Positions 37,790 through 50,952 of a stretch of DNA of 64,000 nucleotides are shown here, one piece after another (positions within the stretch are counted from its first letter, which is position 1; the number at the start of each line of letters is the position of its first letter). The DNA is from Phoenix dactylifera (lineage: Eukaryota > Streptophyta > Magnoliopsida > Arecales > Arecaceae): positions 23,376,899 through 23,440,898 of the forward strand of contig NC_052394.1 of NCBI RefSeq assembly GCF_009389715.1, read 5' to 3'. The notes below the pieces were generated by a model that saw only the letters and a list, made by a program, of their open reading frames with translations, did no database searches and was not told where the DNA came from. A program made the position numbers and the translations under genes.

Positions 37790-38480
37790 ATCTATTTAGT
37801 ATTTTATAGAAATTCAAGACCATTAACTATATAATACTCAAACTATTTTTAATATATTCTATAACATATATTTATTAATCACATAAAATATACTATAATA
37901 AATTATTAATATAATTATTAATATATTATTTATTAGTTTATTATATAAAAATATATTTATTAATCCTATAAAAATATAATTATTATTATTAGAGAATTCA
38001 TGTTTACATTTATAATAATATGTTATTGTTTTAATACTAATCTTTGTTTTGATTAGAAAAATAAGGTAAATAGAACTCATATATTAAATAATTTTATAAT
38101 ATAAATATAAAGTGCAATAATATATTTTTATTATAAATGAAAATTATAATCAAATAATAATATGACAATAATAACATATTATAAATATAATATATATAGC
38201 ATCAAGATAAAATTATATATATATATATTCATATATTATATTAAGTTTATTGATATACTAATTTTTTTCTATTGGATTGGGGCATTTTTGTCTCCAATAT
38301 TGGATACTTGACCTCAAAGATGAATTTTTCATCACTAAGTTGGTCAGTAATTTGAGAAGTGTAAATAATTAGGATCACCGCCATGGGCGCTTACTATGAT
38401 AAAACCAAATAAGGTAATCTCATCATCTCTACTTTTATCATCTTTGATCTTGAGATGATCATCGCACACCAAACTTTTCT
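37790..38480. mobile_element. GATCAC-family element, decayed copy 3
   Basis: The right part (38225-38480) aligns with the right end of 10209-11655 (GACCTCAA, TTTGAGRAGTG, GGATCACCGCCA, ATGATCATC.CACACCAAAC). The left part 37800-38225 is extremely AT-rich with TATA runs and no clear terminus. Confidence 0.5.
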
Positions 38481-39249
38481 TTTTAAGGATAATGGCAGCT
38501 GTGCTAGTTTAAGTCAACTTGTTGTCACGGGCATTTGGTCCCCTGTAAAACGACCTTATCTTTTTCATGGCTTCCCATATCTTGCAAGGAGTCAACAAAG
38601 CGGTTGATTGCGTTCCTGGGAGAGCAGCGTCCACTCGACGAGGCTTCATCTAGCATTCTCCCCAAGGCTTCATCTAGCTGAATAATGGAACTATTTCTAG
38701 TTATTTCCATAATTTGTCCCTAGGTGATGCTTTTGGGTGTTATATTTTACGAGGGTCTTGACTCTCTTCCTTCATAGAAAAAGGGGAAAGTGAAAAAATA
38801 AATGAAATCAGATGGGTAGATGGAAGAGCAGTTTGAAAATAAGGTAACAGTTTGTATCTTTCTTTGATTTTAAATTTTGGAGATTCTCCCCTTCATATGT
38901 ACCCCCAAAAGAAAAGTAAAATAAGGTAATATGGAGATAGATTAGCCGAGATCCTCTCACATGCTATAGACTTTGGTGTTTGATTTTAGTAATAAAGATA
39001 TAACAATGAAAAAATTAACAACATTATAATGGACTATTAGTATTATAACAAACTATTATAGCATAGAAAAAGGCCATTATTTGACATTTATGCTATTTCC
39101 CTGACAGTATATATAATAAATTTTTTAAACTTTTTATGAAGAGCATGTAGCACCTTAAAACTTTTAAACAACGGTTCGGACAATGATATACCATACTAAC
39201 ATTTTTTCTGATAATTACTCCAGAACATGCAAGATGGTGGAAATAACAT

Positions 39250-40300
39250 TTTTTTTTTTGGTAGAACTGGATTTATTAAACCATTCTAGAAGAAATACAT
39301 CTATGTAAACGTGAAAATAAAGTATGCAAAAAATTTAAAGGAATATCCGATGCACCAGACCAGATAGTGGTTCTTGTATGATTAGCAACATATGTCGCCA
39401 TCTAATCAGTTGCGCTAGTAATCACTTTATAAACGTGTGTCGCCTCATAATATGGGTCGCCTTTAAATGCATCACCGCAAACTTCAGACCTTTCCAAGCA
39501 ACACGCAACTCAATCGCTAGAATTGTCATCTCAAAAAGTCAGAACTCCTCATGCAACTACTAGCACACCGCTCGTATTTCTCTTTTTTTTTTGTTAAGAC
39601 TGGTGTTTCACACTATTCTAGCGTGAATACATCCAACAAAGTTAAAATGTAACAAGTCTCCAAAAGCCCTCGGAGCAAGCGACACGTCGGTCTAGAGCGC
39701 ACCACTATTGTTCCAAAAACAAAACTAGCTCCACCAAAATCATCTTTACCTAGAATACTACCATCAAAGTTAATTTTGAGAACAAAAAGAGATGGTGGCT
39801 CTTAAGTAAAATAAATTATCTTAAAAAATGTACAATTTGTGAAAAAAAGATTAACATTTTTTTCTACTAGCCAAGAAACCGTTAAAGCAGCCGTATAGAT
39901 GAATTCTAGCTAGAATAGATGCACGCATCAAAATCAACCCTGGACTCCAAAGAAACTTTAAAACACACGTTGACTTATGGCCAACTAAATCTAAAATACA
40001 ATATAGGACATCAACACCGCCTGATATTTTTGGTTACCTTACACAAATTCCTCTTTAACTTTCTAAATAGAATCCTCAATGGATAGCAATGGGATACTAT
40101 CTACATCAATAATAGGAGCTTTTCTCCATATCCAAGTTGCCAATTTACAATTCAAAATAATATGAGAGATCAATTATTCAAAGCTCGGACAACTATCACA
40201 ATAAATCGGAATGTGTAGTCCACGTTGATGTGAAAAACCACGGCATGGGAGCCGGTTCCAAGCAATTTTCCATATAAATAAAGCAATTCTAGGATGAACA
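39250..40300 (-). pseudogene. Decayed LINE ORF2 3' end (zinc motif and RNase H)
   Basis: Minus strand: HPRIALFIWKIAWNRLPCRG, then IPIYCDSCPSFE (the zf-RVT region), then KINFDGSIL, AIELRVAWKGLKFAV and D*MATYVANHTRTTIWSG (RNase H), with many stops. It parallels residues 1058-1350 of the intact LINE ORF2 at 57060. A T run at 39250 would be its poly(A) tail; a second T run at about 39585 suggests a nested insertion. A 5'-truncated, old copy of another LINE family. Confidence 0.75.
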
Positions 40301-40879
40301 CCAATTTTCTATATCCAACCAAAACTACAAAATGATTAGCTTCTAACACCATAAATTTATAAAAAATTGCAATTCTAACAAACAAACTTGAAGATGGACA
40401 CATCCTAACCTATCAATATTGTACCACGCGAGATCGGTTAAGAAAAAATGGAAATAATGATCATAATAACAATTATAATTATCAGCGATGATACCAATAC
40501 GTATAACTGATATCTCGGCCCACCAATACGTACAACTCCGGCTCCCTCCTAATCCTAACAAAAGTTTTCTAACCAGCCACTTTCCCTCGCCCTGTCCACT
40601 TTCCCTCACCGGCTCGTACACATGCTCCCAATTATGGCATCTAAGGTATGCACCAATGTACTTTAACATATTCACTAGTATAATATTAAAATATCATTTA
40701 ATATTCATAATTAGTCTATTAGATATACAAACCGACGTTTTCGTTATAAAATATCCAAATCATTTTTTTGAATTAGTAATCAATCTAGAGTTGCCATAAT
40801 AGCCAATATTTTATCTCACTCTAAAAAATCTGTTGAAATCTTAAAAATGTCAATATGGTCGGTTGATTTCTGAATTTTA

Positions 40880-41660
40880 AAAATCTTAGGGGCGGAACCA
40901 CCAACTTGAGATATTTTCTTCTTCTTTTTTTAAGTTTAGAAAAGACCAATGCTCACCTATTGTTGTTGCTGAGAACCGGCCCGTCCTAGGAATTGTGATG
41001 AGAGGTACGACGATATTGGAGGGCTCAGCTATTGGTTGCTCCGGTCAGAATCAAAGAGGGTGTGCAGCATACGATCGCTACCGGGGTCCTTGTTGAGTGG
41101 CCACACTCCGACCTAAAACAACACAAATGAAGAAGTCCTCTGGCCAGAGCATTCTAGCGAGGAATCCTCTAACGCCTAAGTCAGGATGGTGCTCAGAGAA
41201 TAGAAAAGGAGGTTCTCTCATAGTCTGTTGCGTCTTAAGCACTTATCTCCTTGGTTCTCCTCTTTTGTTGATTGTAAGGTTGGAGAAGCTTACCTACCAC
41301 CGGAGAATTAGGACACATGAGCTGACTAGAAATAACTGGCCTGGGTGCGGCCTGGACATCAGGCGTGAATGTCTCGTATGCGAATGATGTCCTGCCTGTC
41401 ACATCGGTAGAATTTCAGTGATTACTAGGGTCCCCGGCTAGGGATACAACAAACCGTGGAGAGCTCATGACATGCGAATTAGGCCGCGCAGTGTCGGGCT
41501 CACCGAGTGGCCACTCCTAATCAATCACATGCTGGCATCATAGTGAACTGTAATTGGTCGGTCCTTCTAGCGAGTTGTGGCCGACTTGGATGCGCATCAT
41601 CTACCATTTTCGCACTCCACTTTCTCGAGAGTTGATACCAATCAGAATCGAAACCTACCC
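40880..41660. other. GC-richer stretch, unassigned
   Basis: Less AT-rich than its flanks, with GAGAACCGGCCCGTCC near the start, but no terminal repeats or protein match recognised. Possibly a degraded LTR. Confidence 0.25.
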
Positions 41661-44574
41661 CAATACCTAGGTAGCATGCATGATGCCAGATAATCTATGC
41701 TATGAGTAGATTATACTTGACAAGCACAGTTTATGGTGTTCTATGTTTAAATAATTATAATAAGATTGATACCATAAGCAACGGACAAGAGTTAGCAAGC
41801 ATAATCAAACATTGGCACCCTAGTAGAGAAACCAGATGTGGTGCTATTTATGGATTAGATCCAGCACTTTGTCAATCAGGAAATCTTCAGAGCACCGGGA
41901 TTTAACAAGAGCAATTCGCAACCACCAACGATGTGTATGATGCATTATTTCATATAAAAAGCAAACAAGAGAAGAAATTTCTAGGACAAGTCATTTGCAG
42001 GAAATTTAATTTTATTTTCACCAACATTCACATATAGCACGATAGTCACCTCTGCTCTTCACAAAAGAGGCCCAATCACCATCCATCTTATTGTGCCCGC
42101 TACCAATGTGCTGCAACTGCGTGCTAAGCTAAAGCAGCCGGTTTGGGGAAAGGATTAGGTTGTGGGATGTGACATGACATGCTACTTTTTGAAAGAGGAT
42201 CTTCTATGGTGTGATTTTTGAGTTGGATGGTTGCCACATCAACATCTCCATAATGCGCTATATATCATGCAAAAAGTATTCGAATATGTTCTCGGGATAA
42301 ATAATGAGAGATGCCTACTTCAAGATAGATAATGTATGGTATAAAATTTTATGGTACAAAAGTTGTAACATGGAGGATCCAAACTCCTGGCGAAAAGCTA
42401 AGGGCAAGTATGTGGGCTGCCTCAAATTTCTACTTACTGCTTTTACGTTATACGTTGGAAGTGAAGATTGATCAGGTTGTAGAGGTCCCTTCCATCCTCG
42501 CCGATGGAGTATCTTGGCTTAACCTTGTATGACAAGCAACTTCAAAGTATATTTGAGCGGATGGAAAAAAAAGGCCCCTTGTCACATTGTACGTATATAA
42601 AGGATAAGTATTTAAAAAGGACACATCTTGTGCATATGTATTCAAGTGATTATTCAATAAAGTGGATGATGGCTGTTGAATGACCTTAGTCCTCTCATCT
42701 AGTTAGAACAATATTTTTCAAAGTTCCAATTGTTGTGTCGATTCAAGATGTTTTATTTTGTTCAAAGTGACATAATCAATTAAAGTCATTATTTTACCAT
42801 CATTTTCCCTTCTTCTTTTTCTTTTGCGATGATTGTTATGGTCATATTTCCAATGTTTAGGTCCTACATGTGTTATTACAGCGCTTCCTTTCCCACGTTA
42901 GGACAAAGGCGCTGTTGAGCCGATGACAAAAAGGCCAGGACCTTGAAGCGGCGGCCGCCAAGTCCATGGTATTTGCGTTTCCTACGCTTTTCTCTTCCCG
43001 CCCCCCGGTTCCGCCGGCCAAGAAACTACAAATGCTCTCACCTGGTGGGATTAACTATAAAGCACGCTCCTTTAGCTTGTTATTTTACAATAACGAAACT
43101 TATACATTAACACCAATATTTGCTGTAATGTCTCCTCTCTCTTATGATATTTAATTAAAAGGTCAGTTTGCTGCTTACTCCTCCAACCACCCTCAAAAAA
43201 AAAAGTTTCGCTTGTTCTAGACTCCAATATGGTACAATTAAACATCATTTGATCCATTCCAATGTATACAAGCAAAGAACTACAAGATTAGAGCTGTCTT
43301 ATTTCTATTGTTTATCTTTTCTACTACCAAACAAACACAAAACCATCAAAGTACTCTGCTTTCTATTAGTTCTGTCCGCAGGCAATACTTGTTCCCCCCA
43401 TTCCTAATATGTACAAGGCCTGCACCATCAAACTGACATGCCAACATCATCCCATACTTGTTTCTACTACCAGTTTTTTGTTCCATTTTCTTCCCATAAT
43501 CTTATGTCTTCGAATTTTAGGATACTTAAAACTTTTTTTAGGTAGCTTGATTACCTGATAACAGCGTATAACCAGAAGCAAAGGAACGAAAAAGCCTGTC
43601 GAACAACGATTGGTCTATTCTACTGGACGAGTGGCATGCCATCCTTGAGATTTACCATGCATGAGCTCGAACCTGGGAGGAACTTCGGACGTAACATGAT
43701 CGAACTAATTACAAGAACAAAGAGGATCCACTGTTCAATCACAACTGAGAGATGATTAATTCCCATGTGCAGCAGAGCTAACTGGAAGCTGCCAAGTTCC
43801 GGCTCATCCTTTTCTACAGTGTCAGATTTCTTCTGAGATTTTGTGTTGCTTAAATGACAGTACTTCAGACCTTATAGCAGACATGGTTAGTTATGATAAC
43901 CACATCAGCAGAAATATAAAATCGTTAACTAGCTAACCGTTACATCAGTAATCCATTTATAATTCAAGACATAATTTTTACCTGGTCATAAGAGAAGTTT
44001 TATATGATTTTAGTAGCTATAGGCTGTAGTCATATCTTTTGACCACCAGTGCACCTTCAATTACAATAACCAATTGAATCAGAGGCTTAAAACCTTAAGG
44101 CCATATTTTTGACAGTGAACATCATGATTCATATGTTATCATACTCCTGCATCATATACTATATTTTTGAGCATATAGTATTAGGTTGTACTCTGTTTCA
44201 AAAATCTATTCAATTATTAAAAGTAAACTCCTGATCCGTGCATGAAGCTCCTCTCCAGAGATCGCATTTCTTCGAGGCATGCAGCATGCTCTGGAAATAT
44301 AGAATTCCTAGATTGTTAAGTTTCGTATTTCAAGTTGATGATCTTCTTTAGGGAAGTTTTGATGATATTATGGCATACATTTTGTTAATGTTCCTGTTGT
44401 TTGTTCCCCAAAATATCCTGCTTTTCTTTGAAAAAAGTTATTCTGACAACTTACTTTTTTCCTGGCCAACAGATGCGGGATTCAGTTTTCTCCACGATTG
44501 AATTCAACCCATCAACGTAGAAAAGAGCATTTCACCAAATTATGGAACAGATACAATTAGATAGTATTCTATCG
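41661..44574. other. Intergenic, nothing recognised
   Basis: Mostly AT-rich. A GC-rich patch at 42890-43025 may be regulatory or part of a lost element; no gene supported. Confidence 0.35.
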
Positions 44575-45032
44575 ATGGGAGTTAGTGTGAGTGGTGACGA
44601 GGGAGTGCGTTGAAACTGGATAAGAGCCCCAACCAACTATGCCACTACAAAGATAAAAAGTTCACCAAACCAGCGAATCCAATATCCTCGATCACACATA
44701 GTGCGAATTACACCGTAGAGTGTTGTCCAATAGTCGATGACGGCTGTAGATATGGATGGCTATCAAATAAAATAGTTTTATGTGTCATACATGGTGCATC
44801 GTTGTTGATAGAGTGCTCCACATTATTTTGCAATAAGGTCACATTATTTTGGTAAATTGTTGATAGCTAGAAAGCTACTGCCCATTAGATATAACTAGCT
44901 AGAAAGCTACTCCACATTGGATGTGGCCATTTCCAGTTCATTCTTCCACAAGACTTGGTTAGTCTGGCGTCGCCCTTCCTGACCAAGTTTACCTGGCTTC
45001 CTCGAAAAACAACTGGATTCCACCCCATCACT

Positions 45033-45070
45033 CCACGTCATCCGACATCGACCCTCCTCTTTTTAAACAA
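45033..45070 (+). promoter_or_regulatory. Promoter of MEGLIP gene B
   Basis: CCACGTCATCC at 45033-45043 and CTTTTTAAA at about 45058-45066, matching copy A in sequence and spacing. Confidence 0.55.
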
Positions 45071-45212
45071 ATCCCTCTACTCTTTCCCCTCTAAGCAAGC
45101 ACAAGCCTCTCTCATCCCCTAGTTCTTTCAGCCAACCACTCCCTCTTGTCAAGCAGGACAAGGAACAAGAGGTTCCTTCGTTTCTAAAGAAGCTCATCTT
45201 CAGGCTCTCGTA

Positions 45213-45455
45213 ATGGAAGGTCTCATTCCATTTGTCTATAGGGCCCTAATCCAATACAGAAATGGTGGGCAGAGTCCTCCAGGGAGTTCACGGTTCGGCG
45301 ACTCACCTTCCGCTTCCTACATGAGGTTGCCTGGTGACTCTGGTAGGTTCCGGTCGTCGGAGATACAGTTCTTCTCTTCGCCCGCCCCCTCGGCACCTGC
45401 TTCCAACGGAATACAGTCGCCTCTCCGGCGGTCCACTTCACGCCGGCTTGCCTGA
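45213..45455 (+). CDS. Small conserved plant protein, MEGLIPxVYR type (copy B)
   Basis: Intronless frame of 80 codons: MEGLIPFVYRALIQYRNGGQ, then SPSASYMRLPGDSGRFRSSE, ending SPLRRSTSRRLA. Shares most residues with the copy at 939, with substitutions concentrated between the blocks, as expected for two retained genes. It has its own ACGT box and TATA-like box. Function unknown; no transmembrane or signal segment. It may share its duplicated upstream region for similar regulation. Confidence 0.75.
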   Translation: MEGLIPFVYRALIQYRNGGQSPPGSSRFGDSPSASYMRLPGDSGRFRSSEIQFFSSPAPSAPASNGIQSPLRRSTSRRLA

Positions 45456-47493
45456 AGATCACAAAGGTGATCAAGGCCCATGCCCTGTCTTTCTTTACGT
45501 AAGTGAGAGGTCGGGGGTATTGTCTGCGTCCGTGTTCTCCTGCAAAAGGTGGTAAAGGTGATGTCGTCGTCTTAAACAACTAGCGAATCATTACGAGTAT
45601 TGGCTTCTTCTTTTCTCATTTTGTTCTAGTAAGGGTATGGGTCTGCCAAAGTAGCTCTGCCCCTTGCGCTGGTGTAAGAGGAAGTGTGAATTTGTGTAAT
45701 TGTGTGATGTACTAGGATTTTAATCTTTCTCATCCCTTAATGGGGGTCTATAATTGTATATTTCACAGAGAGTACTTCTATTTATCTGGTGCTTATTAAT
45801 TCTTCTCTTTTTTCCCCTCTCCTCGTGTTACTGAAACCTTATCAGAAGAATTTTGATGGAGATTGCTCCTCCTAATAGCCACTCTAGCCTATGCACGCCT
45901 AACTGCAGGATTTTAATGGGATACGGTGTTCTTACACTAGCATGATCACATCACTAACAGAGTTAGTCATAAAATATTGTAAAGATCATGAAATAGTTTG
46001 GGCTTCGACGGCCACTAGGTTTCTGCCATCATTACTTGCTTGGAGTTGCTGAGAACCCCAAGTCAAAAGCATCAGGTTTCGAACGGGTCATGTTTAAATT
46101 GTCTTGATTCTATGTAGGAAACACCATCCAAAATATGAAGATCCCTCCCAGAAATTTCAGAACTTACCACCTCTACCTTGAACAGGATCAAAGAGCCAAG
46201 TTGCTAGACGGTCATATTAATAAGAAATGGCTTGCACCAGTCTTCTTCAATCTGGATTAAGTTTGCCTTATCTATCAACGTTTGTTTTTGCATGGTAAGC
46301 ATATAATTCCAGTTTATCTTGCACAAGGTCTTTGGGAAAGTGCAGGTTTTGCTTGTTGACGTACAGAGAACATGCATATACTCTGTAATATGATTTAATA
46401 CCAACAAAAAAAGACATCGATGGCACTGTATCAATAAACGTACTGCAAACTTATTCACTCCATGCACTGCTGTTACATATTCTCTACCAAACCAACATCG
46501 ATCAATACATTCATTTGAAGCCTATAAACTATTGCCACGAAAAATATTTGCTCTCTTTGCATGTGAAATGGTGATGCTAGAATTTAAAGGCCTGAAATAC
46601 TCATGGGACATCCAAAGTAGAGGGGAAAACCATGGCATCTTTTATTTCTCCATCATCACACGTTTTTTGCAGCAAAAAAAAGCATGATTGCATTGTTCAT
46701 GTAGTACTTAATCAAAATCTAATTGCAGCAACTCAAAACAGAGTAGTCCACCCAACAGAACGTCAAACATATGGCACATCTTAAGGAGAACAGGGCAAAA
46801 AAGTGAGAAACACGGATTTCAGCATGTGATTATCCGTCTATGAACTTTTTTCTATGTGACCATGTGGGTATTAACCATGAACAAGAAGCAAATAACCATG
46901 CCTAACAAACTACAACAGTCAACAGTCAAAATGATCCTCTGGACTTCAAATAGCAGCAGGACTATCCAATCAGAACTTCGATTCAAGTTCTTGAAGCATA
47001 TACAGCCTCTTAAAGATTCTGAAGTTTTTGAAGCAAAATTTAAAAAGAAAAAGAAAAAAGGAAAACAAACAGAGCAAAAGAGCTTCCATCTGGAATCCAA
47101 GTGACTCCAATTATCCTGTAGAGAGCTCAACTTTGAACAGCCCTTGGAGTTGCCCACTCATCAACTCACAGGATAGGTTGTCGCAGCCATATTCCCTGAG
47201 CTTGTTGATAACGCTCTCAGCATAATTTCCTGCTGAAAAAGCTGAACCAATTCAACTCCATCCAGTCTTCTGGTCAACAGCAACACAAAAAATTTAGTCA
47301 AGAACAGAAATATGGAAGGGCACCAAAAGATCAGGCTTGTCTTAGTATTCTCAGAAAGGTTAATTGATTCCGACACCTCATCCCAGTTCAATTCCTCTCT
47401 GATCTGGCTCTCATGCATTTGACGGCATGCATTCCTTTGCTAGCGCCAGAGGAGGGTACTGCAGTTCAGGCAGCTTAAAGGCAGTCGATAAAA

Positions 47494-47676
47494 TCACACA
47501 ACCATCTGCTCAAGTTGCTCATATGGCAAGATCCCTGTAAGGGTGTCCTGACATTCAGTGATTGCCTTTCTTACCACAAGGCCCGCATCATTCATACCAT
47601 GAAAGTGGCTCCTGCTTTTCCCATAGCAGCCAATGGATCTTTTGTGGCTTAAATCTTTGGCTCTGCTACCTGCCAT
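47494..47676 (-). other. Possible coding fragment, unidentified
   Basis: The minus frame RSHFHGMNDAGLVVRKAITE, then CQDTLTGILPYEQLEQMVV, looks protein-like. After a stop, another frame continues ILSTAFKLPELQYPPLALAK, then ECMPSNA and a stop, as if two bases (TG) were inserted near 47507. Could be a broken exon or 3' remnant; not recognised. Confidence 0.3.
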
Positions 47677-47981
47677 CAGTTAAATCAGACAATGAATTCT
47701 TGAATGAAAATTTTGATGATAAAGCAGAAAAAGAAATGAACGAGAGCAAATGACCACTGTGTGTGAGAGAGAATTGCATGAATATTAACTCAATGGGTGA
47801 ACTGTTTCACTAGTCTGATGCTATCCTGCATAAAAATACTTTTCAACGCAGAAACTTACATGCTACACAAGTATATGGTGACCTAGGATACAAACATAGA
47901 AGAACCGCAAAGCATATAAAAAACAACAAATCAAAAGTATCAGTTTGTCCACTTTCATAGGCAAATGGTTCTTCCTTGATT

Positions 47982-50485
47982 TCAGGATGATGCATCCTCA
48001 GTGACATTAGAATGCTGTGAGCTATGATGATACTGATAAATTCTTACACAAACAAATGCAATATTGACACTTCACCTTACTAACATGTAGGCCCTACTGC
48101 CTCAGCCAATTTTCGGCGGATAGCAGCACTTCCAGTATCAAAGGTGCACGATATTTGTGGCAAAGAGATGTGGTAGCTGACTGGTAAAACGGTAATGTAT
48201 TCTTTCTAAACGAAATACCAATTATTCCATGGGAAAGCTCATGTCACCCAAAAACTGAAAAACAAATTGGTATACTCTTTTTTTTTGCATGATATTTGTG
48301 GCAAAGAGATGTGTTAGCTGACTGGTAAGGATGTGCTGAAATGGTAATATATTCTTTCCCAATGAAATATGACTTACTCCACGAAAAATCATATGTCACC
48401 CAAAAACTGAAAAACAAATCAGCATACCTTTTTTTTTGGGTCTTGATTTGCAATTTATCAGACATTATATGGTACAATTTGTACGCTCCCAGTGGAAGGT
48501 TAACCAGAAATTAAACCTGGAAGCAACCCACCCACCCCAAACAACAAGAGGTTACCACCTTAAGAAACCTGATGAATTACAACCTTGAAAAACAGCTTCT
48601 TAAAGGCTGAAATATCAACAATATGTGAGTTCTCCCACTTTTAACTTTTTCTTAGAAAGAGAAAGAAGAAAGAATGGCCCCAAAATGACACCTACTACTC
48701 AAACATACTCAAAAAAATAAGAGATGACCCAAAACATACTCACACGTATATTACCATTTATTTTTGGTTTCAGTACATTCCAGACATGACTGACTGAAAC
48801 TGCTGTCTTGGCAAAATTGCACTGAAATCAATCAATTTCAACTTTAAGTGGTTAAAGCTGCTGATAGAGGCAGTTATAGATCAGTTTCAGCCTAAGTTAA
48901 ATGTTGAGTGCCCCAGAATGAATTAGAGGTAATGAAATTGGGCTTTGTAGTGATATGCTGGTGTGAAAATTATTTTTTGTAGACTTATCTACCTTTCTCA
49001 AAGATACTCATTTCAGGGAGCCAAGGTGATGAATCAGTATTGTGATGGAAGAGTGAAGATTTTGGTATCCTGTTTTCAGAAAAAAAAAAAAAAAAAAGCT
49101 TCTACAAAGAGATGTTTAAGAAGTGAGAGATCTCCCTGCATTACATGCTCCTCAATTTTGTATACCAGAAATCTGTGAAGTTTACTCTATAGAGCTCCTG
49201 GACAATACCCCTGCCTAGTCCCATTCTAGAGGGTGGCAATTGCAAAGTTTGTTTGAGGCCCTGTAGAAGCATTTTGCAAGAGAACCATTGTTTGGTGTCT
49301 AGGAGGTTGTTCAAGAAAAAATCCATGAGACGGGAAAATCTTGTTAAGAAAGGGATTGATGTGGAATAAAAGGGCTCAGTATTCTGTGGATGATGAGTCA
49401 ATCAACTATTACTTTATTAAAAAATTCTTCCTGTGGGTAAATATTATTTCCTCATATTATACAATACGTTAGTCACTGCAAGATTGCCTGCCATGGATGT
49501 TAAATCGGTCTTCATTATCTTTTAATGGAGCTCATAGAAGAGACTAGATGATCATGTAGCAGTATGATATAAGGAAAAGATGAAATAGAATGTACTCCAA
49601 AACATTGAGAGTTCAGAGTCACACGTCAGATGATTTCATGATTAACTGCAATTATAGAATATTTCAGAATGGGGAAACTTGGCAACAAGATACGTAGTTT
49701 CAAGGTAGAACCGCAGCTATGAAGTATGAACTAACTGTTAGTGAGGGGTAAAATCAATGGCTTGCTATTAGTAGATCAATACAACAGTAAAACAAAAGGA
49801 ATTGTCTCCGTGAGGGGAAAACTGGAAAGTCAATTTGTTAGCATTTGTTCTATGGACAAAGTAGTCACATCTATCGATTTGAAAGCGTAGAAGATCTGCC
49901 GAGGAAGAAACCTCGTTCCTTCTTTATCTGTTCCCATTAACTAAATCCATAAACTCTGGAGCATTAAGTCTCTCTGTTCTTTAACAATCAAAGAAACAAA
50001 ACAAGAAAAGCTAAATCATATTAAACAATACAGATAATCTTGATGGACAAGGCATCAAAGTATTTCCCTCGAAGGTCAAACGCATTAAGCATCATGATTC
50101 CCGGGAAAACCCTAAAAAGATCTGATTTTTATGCCAAATCCCTAAACAAGCAACGGATGGCATATATATAAATGACAACGAACTCCAAATTGAGCCGATC
50201 AAAATCTTCACCAAGACCCACCAACACGTTGGATTCCAAGGTTCTTCTTAGGGTTTCACCGCCCCATACATTAGAGAGCAAAGATGGATCAAATATACGA
50301 ATCTTGAGAGGGTAAAGGAGAAGGAGAAGGGTCGAACCTGGGGCCCGGCACCGAGCACGGAGAGAACTCGAGGTCACCGCCATCGGAGAACCTCTCGCTG
50401 CGCTCTTGGCTATACGGTCTTCCGTGCCCTGTCTACAGGACTCCGTACCAGTTCGAGGCCTTGCAGCTAAAAGTTGCGAAAACAT
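47982..50485 (-). CDS. Unidentified small spliced gene (tentative)
   Basis: First-exon candidate 50485-50339, with MFSQLLAARPRTGTESCRQG or the inner MAVTSSSLRARCRAPG, ending GCCCCAG|gttcga. Later candidate exon ending at 48081 (donor gtaagg) encodes TFDTGSAAIRRKLAEAVGPT. Last exon 48021-47982 (acceptor atcatcatag) continues in phase as YSQHSNVTEDASS and a stop. The arginine-rich, acid-poor N-terminus could be an organelle targeting peptide. The middle junction is unresolved and I do not recognise the family; it may be a relic. Confidence 0.3.
48150..48431. repeat. Two-copy tandem repeat, period 141 bp
   Basis: GATATTTGTGGCAAAGAGAT at 48150 recurs as the start of a second unit at 48291. Both units continue through TAGCTGACTGGTA, TATTCTTTC and TCACCCAAAAACTGAAAAAC. 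It overlaps the acceptor side of the candidate exon of the unidentified gene. Confidence 0.85.
48482..50338. other. Candidate intron of the unidentified gene
   Basis: AT-rich, with an A run at 49080-49097. No clear exon or element found. Confidence 0.3.
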
Positions 50486-50952
50486 ACACTAAAACCCATG
50501 TACATCAATAATATTATACTGATGTCCTCCTCTACTTAATGGCACCCATTTCTTCGTTTTTGAACCAATCTCGTCGTGCTGCTTGCCGGGACTAATTGTA
50601 CACCGGGAGGACTAGTTTAAAGTTGTGGACCTGGGTTACGGAAAAATTGCGTTTAACACCCTGCCAGTTAGAACTTGCACTTTAGAAAAATTTACATGTA
50701 AATCCTTATATATTTGAAGTATCGCGTTTTGGATTTTTCTATGGTGTATTTTTGTTTACAAGTACGTAATCCTAGCCGTCCATTTAAAATTGAATAGCTT
50801 TAGATGAATGACCGGATGACTAGTAGTACAGGTTACCATATTTGGTTCTTATTATAATTAAATGTAGAGTCTTATCCTTTTTATATTCATCTATCCGACC
50901 CTTTACCTTCTTCTACCCCCCTTGTTAGAAACTCCACCATTTCTTTAAAAAT
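50486..50952. other. Intergenic, nothing recognised
   Basis: Flank upstream of the tentative minus-strand gene; no TATA box chosen with confidence. Confidence 0.3.

Larger units (their letters stand above)
44575..47260 (+). repeat. Segmental duplication, copy B
   Basis: Counterpart of 480-3380 with the same gene order and orientation. It lacks the plastid insertion and has an extra ~200-bp stretch around 44700-44940 in the upstream region. Confidence 0.8.
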
